64,000 bases of DNA from assembly GCF_041080675.1 (NCBI RefSeq), contig NZ_CP163520.1, positions 3,348,001-3,412,000 on the forward strand, in the 5' to 3' direction. The position numbers and the translations under genes are program-made. The notes below the pieces were generated by a model that worked only from the letters and a program-made list of their open reading frames with translations, was not told the origin of the DNA and did no database searches. Origin of the DNA: Streptomyces sp. cg36 (GTDB lineage Bacteria; Actinomycetota; Actinomycetes; Streptomycetales; Streptomycetaceae). Below are positions 7,761 to 15,619 of the stretch, piece by piece. The stretch's first letter is position 1. Each line of letters starts with the position of its first letter.

Positions 7761-9631
7761 CCGTGCACGCCAATGGCTCAGCCTCCCCCAGCCCTCCCGA
7801 TCTCGCCCGCCGCATCGTCGAGGCCAACGGCATCGACCCCGACAAGAAGGGCCCCTCGCAGGCATCGCAGCTCGCCGCGCTCGCCCGCAAACGCTACGAG
7901 CTGTTCATGTCGGACGACGGCCGCCCGTACGGCGTGACGATCGGCGGCCCCAACCTCGCACTCCCCCTGCGGGGCAAGGCCGGCCTGCGCTCACAGCTCG
8001 CCCGCCACTTCGCCGACAGCAACAACGGGACGGTCCCCTCCCAGTCCGCCCTCGCCGACGCCATGACTGTCCTTGAAGGAATCGCCGCAGTGGCAGACCC
8101 ACGGACCCCTCAGTTACGCGTAGCCAGGCACTACGAACGCATCATCATCGACCTCGGCACGTCCGACGGCCGCTGCGTCGCCGTGGACCCCGAAGGCTGG
8201 CAGCGCCTGCCCGCCTCCCCGGTGGTCTTCCGCCGTTCCGGCGCCATGAAGCCGCTCCCCGAGCCCATCAGTGACGGCGACGGCCTGGCCAAGCTCCGCA
8301 CGCTCCTCAACACGACCGACGACGGCTTCAAGCTCCTGGCTGCGTGGCTGGTCGCGTCCTTCATCCCGGACCTGCCGCACCCGATCCTCGCGTTCCGCGG
8401 CGAGCAGGGCACCGGCAAGTCCAAGGGCGCAGCCATGGTGATCGGGATCATCGACCCGTCCGGCGCCCCGAAACGCACCGCACCCCGCGACCTGAAGTCC
8501 TGGGCTGTACAGGCTTTCAACTCATGGGCCATCTGCCTCGACAACGTCTCCACGGTCCCGGACTGGCTCTCGGACGCACTGTGCCGAGCGGTCACGGGCG
8601 ACGGCATCGTCGACCGCGCTCTCTACACGGACGACGACGTGGTCGTCCTCGAATTCCGGCGCGTCCTGGCGATGACGACCATCGACGCCGGAGCGCTCGC
8701 GGGCGACCTGGCCGAACGACTCATGACGATCGAGCTCCAGCTCATCCCCGACCACAAGCGGCGCGAGGAAGCCGAGTTGGACCGGGCCTACGCCGACGCC
8801 CACCCCGCCATCCTCGCCTCGCTCTTCGACCTCCTGGCCCAGGTCCTCAAGGCTCTCCCGGACGTCGAGCTGAGCGAACGCCCGCGCATGGCTGACTTCG
8901 CCCGCGTCCTGGCCGCCGTCGACCAGGTCACCGGCTGGCACACGCTCGACTCGTACAGGTCCGCCACGGCCGACGCCGTCGCCGACGTCCTGGACGGCGA
9001 GCCCTTCGCCCAGGCCGTCGTCGATCTGGTCGACAAGGTGGGAGCCGAAGGCATCACCGTCACTGCCTCGCAGTTGCTCGAACAGGTCGTGACCCCCGAC
9101 AAGTTGCCGAAGAAGTGGCCCAAGGACCCCACGCGCGCGGGCGGCCAGCTGAAGCGCCTCGCCCCCGCCCTGCGCACGATCGGCATCGAGGTCGACGACT
9201 CCCAGCGCGGCCCGAAGCCGAAGAAGCAGCGCCTGTACAAGCTGACGCCCTCCCTAGAGAGAAGGTGCGAAACAGCGTCCCCAGCGTCCCCCACCACCCC
9301 TGAAATGCCGGTGACCTGCACAAACAGGGGGGACGCTAGCGCGACGCCGTCAGCGTCCCCCCTTCCGGCCCGGGGGGACGCTGGGACCGCTGAGGGGGAC
9401 GCTGCCCTCTTCGCAGCGTCCCCCCACGGCACTGCCTCTGACCTGCATGGATACGAGCAGGGGGACGCTGGGACCGCTGGGGACGCTGAAATGCACCCTC
9501 TCTCTGCTCCCACCACCGCGTGCAACGCCTGCGGCTACCCGCTCGACAGCGCCCTGGCCGCGTACGGCGAGACCACCCACCCCGGCTGCGACCCCACACC
9601 GCCCACCGACCCGATCACCAAGGGGGCTTGA
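7757..9631 (+). CDS. AICE replicative helicase, SF3/D5-like ATPase with C-terminal Cys/His motif
   Basis: GTG 7757 overlaps the prim-pol stop. The 624-residue product carries a Walker A GEQGTGKS at residues 215-222 and a Walker B-like strand (AICLDNVS, about 255-262), with later helicase-type residues. The organisation resembles phage and plasmid SF3/D5-type helicases that partner prim-pols. Residues about 505-580 are a low-complexity linker (repeated GDAGTA) encoded by the repeat cluster at 9273-9488. The last 40 residues hold CNACGYP and THPGC, a possible zinc knuckle. Codon 120 is TTA (8114-8116), so translation may depend on bldA tRNA. The stop overlaps the TTG start of xis. Confidence 0.82.
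   Translation: MTVHANGSASPSPPDLARRIVEANGIDPDKKGPSQASQLAALARKRYELFMSDDGRPYGVTIGGPNLALPLRGKAGLRSQLARHFADSNNGTVPSQSALADAMTVLEGIAAVADPRTPQLRVARHYERIIIDLGTSDGRCVAVDPEGWQRLPASPVVFRRSGAMKPLPEPISDGDGLAKLRTLLNTTDDGFKLLAAWLVASFIPDLPHPILAFRGEQGTGKSKGAAMVIGIIDPSGAPKRTAPRDLKSWAVQAFNSWAICLDNVSTVPDWLSDALCRAVTGDGIVDRALYTDDDVVVLEFRRVLAMTTIDAGALAGDLAERLMTIELQLIPDHKRREEAELDRAYADAHPAILASLFDLLAQVLKALPDVELSERPRMADFARVLAAVDQVTGWHTLDSYRSATADAVADVLDGEPFAQAVVDLVDKVGAEGITVTASQLLEQVVTPDKLPKKWPKDPTRAGGQLKRLAPALRTIGIEVDDSQRGPKPKKQRLYKLTPSLERRCETASPASPTTPEMPVTCTNRGDASATPSASPLPARGDAGTAEGDAALFAASPHGTASDLHGYEQGDAGTAGDAEMHPLSAPTTACNACGYPLDSALAAYGETTHPGCDPTPPTDPITKGA
9273..9488. repeat. Nine GGGGACGCTG-type repeats in the helicase 3' end (candidate origin)
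   Basis: Five forward copies of GGGG(G)ACGCTG/A start at 9327, 9372, 9394, 9460 and 9479. Four reverse copies (CAGCGTCCCC) start at 9273, 9282, 9351 and 9414. All nine lie within 216 bases of coding sequence for a low-complexity linker. Mixed-orientation iteron-like arrays next to or inside rep genes are typical of replication origins. The protein segment they encode has no domain character, which fits selection on the DNA. Function is inferred. Confidence 0.55.
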
Positions 9632-9825
9632 TCACCTTGCGCCGAGAGCCACACCTGAAACTCGCCGACGTCCTGTTCGAGCTCGACATGTCCCGCGCCG
9701 CGTTCTACCGCATGCGCGCCCGCGGCAAGGCGCCGAAGTGCATAAAGCTCCCGAACGGCCACCTCCGGTTCCGACGCCACGAGTTCGACGCCTGGTTAGA
9801 GAGCCACGAGGAGACCACCCACTGA
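9628..9825 (+). CDS. xis: Excisionase (Xis), MerR/HTH_17-like
   Basis: The product has 65 residues when read from TTG 9628, which overlaps the helicase stop (TTGA) and follows an AGGGGG ribosome site. LADVLFELDMSRAAFYRMR forms the helix-turn-helix, and the following wing segment IKLPNGHLRFRRHEFDAWL is typical of AICE and phage excisionases of the winged-helix family. Xis bends att DNA so that Int can excise the element. Codon 57 is TTA (9796-9798), linking its translation to the developmentally controlled bldA tRNA. The TGA (9823-9825) shares its A with the ATG of int. The start could also be an internal codon, but the overlap favours TTG. Confidence 0.85.
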   Translation: MITLRREPHLKLADVLFELDMSRAAFYRMRARGKAPKCIKLPNGHLRFRRHEFDAWLESHEETTH

Positions 9826-11198
9826 TGCCCACGAGCTACAACGTCCGCTTCTGGGAAATACGCGAGCGCTCAGGAAGGCGAAAGCCCTTCGAGGTCAGAT
9901 GGGCAGTGGCCGGCCGGGAAAGATCCGAGTCGTACCTGACGAAGCCCCTGGCCGACAGCCGCAAGGCCGAACTCATCACGGCCGCTCGCAACGGTGAGCC
10001 CTTCGACCTGGAGACACGACTCCCCCTCTCCGAACTCCGCAAGCAAAAGCAAGCCGTCACTTGGTACGACCACTCCGTCGCCTTCATCGACGCCCGCTGG
10101 GACAGCACCCCGGCGAAGTCCCGCCCCGGATTCGCCGACGCATTGGCCACGATCACGCCCGTACTGGTGAAGTCTGTAGCGGGACGCCCGGATCACAGGG
10201 TGCTGCGGAGGGCGCTGTACAGCTGGTCGTACAACAAGAAGGCCCGCGAACAGGAACCGCGGCAGGAGTGGCGCGAGGCCCTGGACTGGATGAAGAAGCA
10301 GTCGATCTCCGTATCCAACCTCGAAGACCCACTCGTTCTCCGGAAGGCACTCCGCGCGCTGAGCACGAAGCTCGACGGCAAGCCGGCCGCCGCGAGAACA
10401 GCCCGCCGCAAGCGCGTCTGCTTCAACCAGGCCATGGCCTTCGCCGCCGAATCGAAGTACTTCACCACCATGGCGAACCCGCTGGATTCGGTGAGCTGGA
10501 CTCCCCCGCGCACATCGGAGGAAGTCGACCCCGAGTGCGTTGCGAACCCGCGGCAGGTGACCCAGCTCCTGGCGGCCGTCCGCGAACAGGGCAAGCGAGG
10601 CGAGAGCCTGGAAGCCTTCTTCGGCTGCATGTACTACGCGGCTATGCGCCCGTCGGAAGTGGTGAACCTTCGCGTGCAGCAGTGCCACCTGCCGACGACG
10701 GGCTGGGGCACCCTCACTCTGCGCCGAGGGATGGTCCGCGTCGGCACGGCCTGGACCGACGACGGATCGGCCCACGACCAACGAAGCCTGAAATGGCGAG
10801 CCCCAGAGGAGTCCCGCACAATACCGATCCCACCGATCTTCGTCGAACTGCTCCGCAACCACATCAAGGAGCACGGCACGGCGAGAGACGGCCGCGTCTT
10901 CCAGACCCTGCGAGGCGGGATAGTCCAGGAGAGCGGATACGGCGAGGTCTGGTCCAGAGCAAGAAAGCACTCACTCTCCCCCACCGACCAAGCCTCCCTA
11001 CTCGCCAAGCGCCCGTACGACCTCCGCCACGCAGGCATCTCCTTCTGGCTCCACTCAGGCGTAGACCCAGCAGAGTGCGCCCGCCGCGCCGGCCACAGCC
11101 TCGCAGTGATGTTCCGGATCTACGCGAAGGTGCTGGCCCAGTCGCAGGAACGAGCCAACAAACGGATCGACTTGGCTTTGGAGGAATGGAGTAACTGA
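9825..11198 (+). CDS. int: Tyrosine site-specific recombinase (integrase)
   Basis: ATG 9825 overlaps the xis stop. The product has 457 residues. The N-terminal arm- and core-binding regions span about 1-240. The catalytic domain shows the first Arg in AAMRPSE (R275), box II YDLRHAG (R401, H402), the GHS motif (about 424), and the nucleophile Tyr in RIYAK (Y433). Box II has Tyr where many integrases have a first His, as is common in actinobacterial enzymes. It integrates and excises the element at the tRNA-Tyr attachment site. Unusually, about 2.1 kb separates int from the tRNA; the space is filled by an opposite-strand cargo gene. Confidence 0.93.
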   Translation: MPTSYNVRFWEIRERSGRRKPFEVRWAVAGRERSESYLTKPLADSRKAELITAARNGEPFDLETRLPLSELRKQKQAVTWYDHSVAFIDARWDSTPAKSRPGFADALATITPVLVKSVAGRPDHRVLRRALYSWSYNKKAREQEPRQEWREALDWMKKQSISVSNLEDPLVLRKALRALSTKLDGKPAAARTARRKRVCFNQAMAFAAESKYFTTMANPLDSVSWTPPRTSEEVDPECVANPRQVTQLLAAVREQGKRGESLEAFFGCMYYAAMRPSEVVNLRVQQCHLPTTGWGTLTLRRGMVRVGTAWTDDGSAHDQRSLKWRAPEESRTIPIPPIFVELLRNHIKEHGTARDGRVFQTLRGGIVQESGYGEVWSRARKHSLSPTDQASLLAKRPYDLRHAGISFWLHSGVDPAECARRAGHSLAVMFRIYAKVLAQSQERANKRIDLALEEWSN

Positions 11199-11523
11199 TG
11201 CTGAAAGAAAATTGACTTAGGTCATTTCGGCACCATCCTCCCCCCCCCACCTTTCACCTGCTGGCGCCCGCATGGAGCTGCCCGCCCCCTCGGTCCGCGA
11301 ATAAGGAGCAAAGGCAGGCCGTTCAATCCCGTGCCAGTCGGCTGCCCCCTCTAAGCCCACCCGACATCAAGGGTTTGATCAACTGAGCAGGGCGCGTGAA
11401 GCTCTACATCAGCTACCACGAATTACAACTATAACTGCGACTAAAAGCCAGAAATTAGGATTGCCTCATAATGCAAGCCACATAAGCGCGCGGCACTCAC
11501 TGTGCCCCACCCATCTGGTCAGG
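11199..11523. other. Non-coding gap between convergent int and nuclease-like gene
   Basis: These 325 bases are AT-richer than the surroundings, especially 11380-11480. No gene, tRNA fragment or convincing hairpin terminator was seen. TGAC-TTAG-GTCA at about 11213 is a weak inverted repeat. AICE attP sites often lie just after int, so a remnant att or integrase arm site could be here, but nothing recognisable supports it. Confidence 0.5.
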
Positions 11524-12885
11524 TCACAAGTTTCGCCCCGACCAAGCAGCAAGGATCGCCGCAGGCGATCCAGTGGCAAAATTCAGCGCCGACTGGGTGA
11601 TGGGCGCGAATGCTTCGATGGCAAGCGAAGTCAAAAGATCTTCAAGGCCCGGACGGAGATTCGTGATCCCTTCGATGAATTGCATACTTTCGGCAGCGTC
11701 ACCATCACCAGATAGATAGCGCGGCGATCGCCGCCCCCGCTGCATGGACCGAGCGAAGTGCTCGCGAGCATCGGACCCGACCTTTTCGGTCGTAATAATA
11801 ACCGGGTAGTCCGGCCTGAAAATACCAACCTTTGCGCCAAACGAATAGGCATTGCCGAGATTAAACTGCTTATCTTTCAGCTCGAACAGCACGAGCCTTC
11901 CATAAACATCGGCGATGCAGTCAATCTCTTCCCCCGCATACTCCTGCTCCATCCTGATACTACCGATCGGAACACCGAGATCCATCAGATGATGCAGGAC
12001 CAGGACCGAGAGCCACCGACTCCCATCAAGCATGACCCTTCCATAGTCGGTCACGCTGAGAGCTTCTTCCGTCCGTTCTTCAGATAGCTTCCTGCCACAT
12101 GAGCATCGAATTCCATGCTCATCCAGGGAAGCGAGAACCTCAATACTAGGAACTCGATTCACCTGAGCTGACGTCTTTGAGCAGATGACAACGATCTCTG
12201 CCGCTACCACACCGGCGTCGGCGAGACTCTTTACCACCTCATCAAGACGCCCTCGCTCTTTCTGTGGAATCTGCTTCGGGGCATCACTCAACAGTAGGCC
12301 ACTCGAAGACTTAATAGCAACCGCAAGCACCCTTGTGGACCTATCGGACAAAATGTTTGCACAGAGAATATCCTGCTCCGTAGGACATTCAGCCCGACCC
12401 CCTTGGCTTACCTGCTCGATCTCCTCCAACTTCCTCGATGCAGCCTTAATCTCAACAAGGTCAGCATCCCAAAGGTCTTTCACGTGGGATTCGAATTCGG
12501 AAATCACCCTGTCATCGATAGCCGGTCCAGCGTAAGCCACAGATATTGCTCGATACGTAACCTCTTGGCGTGCCATCTTTCCATCCGCACCGCGCCGAGG
12601 CCTACTGCTGGTTGCCTCGATCAGGCGTATGGCAATCAGAATACTCCCCTTGGCATACATCTCGGCCGCAATAACATTATCGTCCGGCATGTAAGCCGCT
12701 TGGCGGAATTTGTCGCGCGTTGAGGAGGTCAGTCTCGATTCAGGAATCCCAAACAGCTCCGCCTGGCGCAACAGAAGCGGATTAACGACTGCGTGGTACT
12801 GGCCAGAGAGGCGCTCTGTCAACACTTTCAGAGCGTTGGTTGGATGCTGGCTTACCTCGGCCGACTTTGCGATCATGAGCAGCAT
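11524..12885 (-). CDS. PD-(D/E)XK-like nuclease, low-GC cargo gene of the element
   Basis: The ATG at 12885 has AAGGA about 9 bases upstream, giving 453 residues. The protein was not recognised as a named family. Around residues 320-339 it reads EIDCIADVYG...LFELKDK, with Asp322 (or Asp326), Glu335 and Lys337 in the spacing and strand context of the PD-(D/E)XK nuclease core. CSCGRK near residue 290 is a possible metal site. The N-terminal 200 residues are mixed alpha/beta with no motif. Base composition is about 42-55% GC in sampled lines against over 70% around it, and codons such as AAT, GTT and CTA are frequent, so it was acquired recently. It lies antisense to all other element genes, between int and the tRNA, where cargo or defence genes are found. 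Restriction or anti-phage defence is a guess. Confidence 0.65.
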   Translation of the reverse strand: MLLMIAKSAEVSQHPTNALKVLTERLSGQYHAVVNPLLLRQAELFGIPESRLTSSTRDKFRQAAYMPDDNVIAAEMYAKGSILIAIRLIEATSSRPRRGADGKMARQEVTYRAISVAYAGPAIDDRVISEFESHVKDLWDADLVEIKAASRKLEEIEQVSQGGRAECPTEQDILCANILSDRSTRVLAVAIKSSSGLLLSDAPKQIPQKERGRLDEVVKSLADAGVVAAEIVVICSKTSAQVNRVPSIEVLASLDEHGIRCSCGRKLSEERTEEALSVTDYGRVMLDGSRWLSVLVLHHLMDLGVPIGSIRMEQEYAGEEIDCIADVYGRLVLFELKDKQFNLGNAYSFGAKVGIFRPDYPVIITTEKVGSDAREHFARSMQRGRRSPRYLSGDGDAAESMQFIEGITNLRPGLEDLLTSLAIEAFAPITQSALNFATGSPAAILAAWSGRNL

Positions 12886-13246
12886 GGGGGGAATCCTTCC
12901 AGGTGACAATGGTGCGCGCACTGGATTCAACGAAATCGATCTTGTCGAGTCCGGGGCCCCTTGCCGGAACAAGGCCATGGAGAGCCACGCGCCTCCCTCC
13001 CGACCGCACCCACGACGCCCCACACGGAGCGAGGAGCCTTGGGCAAGGCTGGACCTTCCCGACTACCGTCGCTTGCCGCCGAGGCGGCAAGCGCCATCCT
13101 GTCGACACTCAGACCCGTCCCACCCAGACGGCCATGGCCCGCGACTGGCCCGCACGTCCTGGTCACCCCCCGAATCCGGGTGACCCAATGTGAGACAGCT
13201 CACCCACTTTCGATTCCGCTCGAAAGATCACTCCCGGACAACGAGA
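12886..13246. other. Non-coding region beside att with two adjacent perfect palindromes
   Basis: No gene was credible here. Two hairpin-forming palindromes stand close together: AGCCTTG-GG-CAAGGCT at 13036-13051 and CGCTTGCCGCC-GA-GGCGGCAAGCG at 13070-13093. They lie between the nuclease-gene promoter region and the tRNA terminator. They could be recombination accessory sites, part of the element end, or a structured RNA. Nothing shows which. Confidence 0.45.
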
Positions 13247-13288
13247 AGACCCCCTGCCTCCCGCGTTTCCGCAGGTGACAGGGGGTCT
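13247..13288 (-). terminator. Intrinsic terminator of tRNA-Tyr
   Basis: AGACCCCCTG (13247-13256) pairs perfectly with CAGGGGGTCT (13279-13288) around a 22-base loop. Read on the minus strand it begins 9 bases past the tRNA 3' end and is followed by TTCTCGTT. This fits termination of the tRNA transcript. It may also belong to the att region. Confidence 0.65.
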
Positions 13289-13340
13289 CACATCGCGTGG
13301 CGGCGCCAGGATTCGAACCTGGGTAGGCTAAGCCGACGGA
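13260..13340. other. Inferred attachment site at the tRNA-Tyr 3' end (element right end)
   Basis: The tRNA reads leftward, so its 3' half faces the element. Elements of this class recombine within the 3' half of the tRNA and restore it. In SLP1 the att segment likewise includes part of tRNA-Tyr. The second copy would lie left of the window, so exact limits cannot be given. Confidence 0.4.
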
Positions 13341-13379
13341 TTTACAGTCCGCTCCCATTGGCCACTCGGGCACACCGCC
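13298..13379 (-). tRNA. tRNA-Tyr (GTA)
   Basis: The minus-strand 82-base sequence folds as a class II tRNA. The acceptor GGCGGTG (13379-13373) pairs with CGCCGCC (13305-13299) with one G-T pair, followed by discriminator A at 13298. The anticodon loop is CTGTAAA with anticodon GTA (Tyr). The variable arm is long, as expected for bacterial tRNA-Tyr. The T arm is CCAGG-TTCGAAT-CCTGG. CCA is not encoded. It is the integration target of the element on its 3' side. Confidence 0.97.
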
Positions 13380-13569
13380 ATGGGATGTCGCCGGTGGGGC
13401 TCGCTTTCGCGGTGCTCCCTGGCAACGACGTAAACGATACCTGATGTACGGGGGTGCTTCGCCACCCGGTTGATCAGCGCTTCGCGCGGGTGTGGGTGGC
13501 TAGGCTTTGGGGCAACGGTTCGGCAGCCAGGCCGTACCCCCACGCACCCGATCCAAGGAGCCACAGGAC

Positions 13570-14058
13570 ATGGCCGACTCCAGTTTCGACATCGTCTCGA
13601 AGGTCGAGCGGCAGGAGGTCGACAACGCCCTCAACCAGGCCGCGAAGGAGATCTCGCAGCGCTACGACTTCAAGAACGTGGGCGCGTCGATCTCTTGGTC
13701 CGGCGAGAAGATCCTGATGGAGGCCAACTCCGAGGACCGCGTCACCGCGATCCTCGACGTCTTCCAGACCAAGCTGGTCAAGCGCGGCATCTCGCTCAAG
13801 GCGCTGGACGCCGGTGAGCCGCAGCTGTCCGGCAAGGAGTACAAGATCTTCGCCTCCATCCAGGAGGGCATCTCCCAGGAGAACGCCAAGAAGGTCGCCA
13901 AGGTCATCCGCGACGAGGGCCCCAAGGGCGTCAAGGCTCAGGTCCAGGGCGAGGAGCTGCGCGTCACCTCCAAGAGCCGCGACGACCTCCAGGCCGTCCA
14001 GGCCCTGCTCAAGGGCCAGGACTTCGACTTCGCGCTGCAGTTCGTGAACTACCGGTAG
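13570..14058 (+). CDS. yajQ: YajQ family nucleotide-binding protein
   Basis: ATG 13570 is preceded by AAGGAG; the open frame further upstream is ignored. The 162-residue product begins [20 protein letters not shown] and ends [11 protein letters not shown], which is characteristic of the YajQ/UPF0234 family and matches its usual length. The fold is two RNA-recognition-like ferredoxin domains. Family members bind nucleotides, tRNA or GTP, and in Xanthomonas a homologue is a cyclic di-GMP effector. The cellular role in Streptomyces is not established. It is the first chromosomal gene beyond the tRNA-Tyr att site. Confidence 0.95.
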   Translation: MADSSFDIVSKVERQEVDNALNQAAKEISQRYDFKNVGASISWSGEKILMEANSEDRVTAILDVFQTKLVKRGISLKALDAGEPQLSGKEYKIFASIQEGISQENAKKVAKVIRDEGPKGVKAQVQGEELRVTSKSRDDLQAVQALLKGQDFDFALQFVNYR

Positions 14059-14392
14059 GCAGGCGGCCGGCGGACCGGCGGACCAGCAGCCTGCGCGGGT
14101 GGCTGAAGGCCGACTGCCCGTCCGGCCGAGTCGAGGGCCGACTGCCCGTACGGGTGGGCCGATGGCCGGCTTGCCAGGCGGACGGGCGGGCGGACCCGCA
14201 ACCGGTTCGGCCGACAGCCGGGCAATCCGACCGTCACCCGGCAGAACCCGCAGGTCGGCCGGGCGACCCACCGGGTGACACATACGCCCCCCTCGCGTCG
14301 CCCGCCCCCTCGGACGCCCTGTCCGATTTCCGCCAGCAGGCGGCGCGCGGGGGTCGCAGACTCGATCTCGTACGCGAGGAAAGGAACGTGCG
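14059..14392. other. GC-rich intergenic region without a gene
   Basis: These 334 bases between yajQ and ogt hold repeated words such as GGCCGACTGCCCGT (twice, near 14105 and 14134) and CGGCGGACC. No reading frame with gene-like codon use, RNA gene or clear promoter was found apart from AGGAAAGGAACG just before ogt, which is its ribosome site. Confidence 0.5.
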
Positions 14393-14959
14393 ATGACGGT
14401 CTACGCGACCCTCGACAGTCCCCTTGGCGAGCTGCTCCTCGTCGGTGAGGAGTCCGCCACCGCGACCGGCGGGACCGCGCTGGTCTCGCTCTCCCTGCCC
14501 GGCCAGAAGGGCGGCGCGGCCGTGCAGGACGGGTGGCGCCTGGCGCCGGACGCCTTCGAGGAGATCGCCCGCCAGCTGCGGGCGTACTTCGGCGGCGAGC
14601 TGACCCGCTTCGACATCGAATACGCCCCCGGCTCGGGCACCGAGTTCCAGCGGCAGGTCTGGGCGGAGCTGGACGCCATCCCGTACGGCGCCACCACCTC
14701 GTACGGGGAGATCGCCCGCCGCATCGGCGCCTCCTCCGTGAAGGTGCGCGCGGTCGGTACGGCCATCGGCCGCAACCCCGTACTGGTCGTCCGCCCCTGC
14801 CACCGCGTCATCGGGTCCGACGGCACCCTCAAGGGGTACGCGGGCGGCCTCGACCGCAAGCGCCGGCTCCTGGGACTCGAAGGAGCCCTGGGAGAACTAC
14901 CCGACGCCACCACGGCCCAGCCGGGCCCCCGCAGCGGCTCTCCCGGGTCTGCCGTGTGA
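14393..14959 (+). CDS. ogt: Methylated-DNA--[protein]-cysteine S-methyltransferase
   Basis: The 188-residue protein repairs O6-alkylguanine by transferring the alkyl group to its own cysteine. The active-site motif PCHRVIG is present with Cys136, preceded by the DNA-binding helix region (SYGEIARRIGASSVKVRAVG) and followed by GYAGGLDRKRRLL. Length and architecture match Ogt/MGMT. The last 25 residues are an extra Pro/Gly/Ser-rich tail. The stop overlaps the GTG of alkB at 14956, so two direct-reversal alkylation-repair genes are coupled in one operon. ATG 14393 has GGAAAGGAAC upstream. Confidence 0.95.
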   Translation: MTVYATLDSPLGELLLVGEESATATGGTALVSLSLPGQKGGAAVQDGWRLAPDAFEEIARQLRAYFGGELTRFDIEYAPGSGTEFQRQVWAELDAIPYGATTSYGEIARRIGASSVKVRAVGTAIGRNPVLVVRPCHRVIGSDGTLKGYAGGLDRKRRLLGLEGALGELPDATTAQPGPRSGSPGSAV

Positions 14960-15615
14960 GCGGCGCCCTCTTCCCCCGGCCGCGCGCCGTCGTCGCCCCC
15001 GGCGCCGTGCACGTGCCCGGGTGGCTCACCCCCGACCGGCAACGACAGCTCGTCGTCGCCTGTCGGGAGTGGGCGCGCGGGCCCGTGCCGATCCGGCACA
15101 CCGTGCTGCCGGGCGGGGGTGTGATGTCCGTGCAGACGGTCTGCGTCGGCTGGCACTGGCAGCCCTACCGGTACACCCGCACCGCCGACGACGTGAACGG
15201 CCGTCCCGTCGCCCCCTTCCCCGACTGGCTGCTCGACCTGGGCCGCGCCGCGGTCGCCGACGCCTACGACGACCCCGCCGCCGGAGCGCGCTACTCCCCC
15301 GACACCGCCCTCATCAACTTCTACGACGGCGACGCGCGCATGGGAATGCACCAGGACAAGGACGAGCACTCCGGCGCCCCCGTCGTCTCCCTCAGCGTCG
15401 GCGACAGCTGCGTCTTCCGGTTCGGCAACACCGCGGACCGGAACCGCCCCTACTCCGACGTGGAGCTGGCCTCGGGCGACCTCTTCGTCTTCGGCGGGCC
15501 CTCGCGCTTCGCCTACCACGGGGTGCCCAAAGTGCTCCCGGGTACGGGCGACCCCGGCACCGGCCTCTCCGTCGGCCGCCTCAACCTGACGCTCCGCGAA
15601 ACCGGCCTGAGCTGA
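14956..15615 (+). CDS. alkB: AlkB-type 2OG-Fe(II) DNA dealkylase
   Basis: GTG 14956 overlaps the ogt stop (GTGA). The 219-residue product oxidatively removes methyl groups from N1-methyladenine and N3-methylcytosine, using Fe(II), oxygen and 2-oxoglutarate. The iron ligands are H132 and D134 in MHQDKDE and H188 in FAYHGV. The 2-oxoglutarate-binding Arg208 lies in GRLNLTLR. INFYDGDARMGMHQDKDE is the classic AlkB signature. Its operon with ogt joins the two direct alkyl-damage repair routes. An adaptive-response regulator (Ada) is not seen nearby. Confidence 0.95.
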   Translation: MSGALFPRPRAVVAPGAVHVPGWLTPDRQRQLVVACREWARGPVPIRHTVLPGGGVMSVQTVCVGWHWQPYRYTRTADDVNGRPVAPFPDWLLDLGRAAVADAYDDPAAGARYSPDTALINFYDGDARMGMHQDKDEHSGAPVVSLSVGDSCVFRFGNTADRNRPYSDVELASGDLFVFGGPSRFAYHGVPKVLPGTGDPGTGLSVGRLNLTLRETGLS

Positions 15616-15619
15616 AGCC

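Larger units (their letters stand above)
1..13297. mobile_element. Actinomycete integrative and conjugative element (AICE), SLP1-like, right-hand part
   Basis: The region carries all the AICE modules in a consistent order: spread-type membrane proteins, an FtsK-type transfer protein, prim-pol plus helicase replication genes, then xis and int, ending at the 3' end of a tRNA-Tyr gene. Nearly all genes run rightward with 1-4 base overlaps. SLP1 of S. coelicolor is known to use tRNA-Tyr, and the chromosomal neighbour yajQ follows immediately. The left end, the second att copy and any regulator (KorSA/Pra/imp type) lie outside the window. The right boundary at the tRNA is inferred from tRNA orientation and gene content, not from a directly observed repeat. 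Confidence 0.88.

Noticed and set aside
11326..11345. Apparent tRNA T-arm-like piece (CCGTTCAATCCCGTGCC) as a second att copy
   Set aside because: Flanking bases do not pair as a T stem and it does not match the tRNA-Tyr T arm (GGTTCGAATCC).
12903..13193. Short plus-strand frames in the region between the cargo nuclease and the tRNA
   Set aside because: No ribosome site, poor codon bias and Pro/Arg-rich shadow-like sequence; no coding support.
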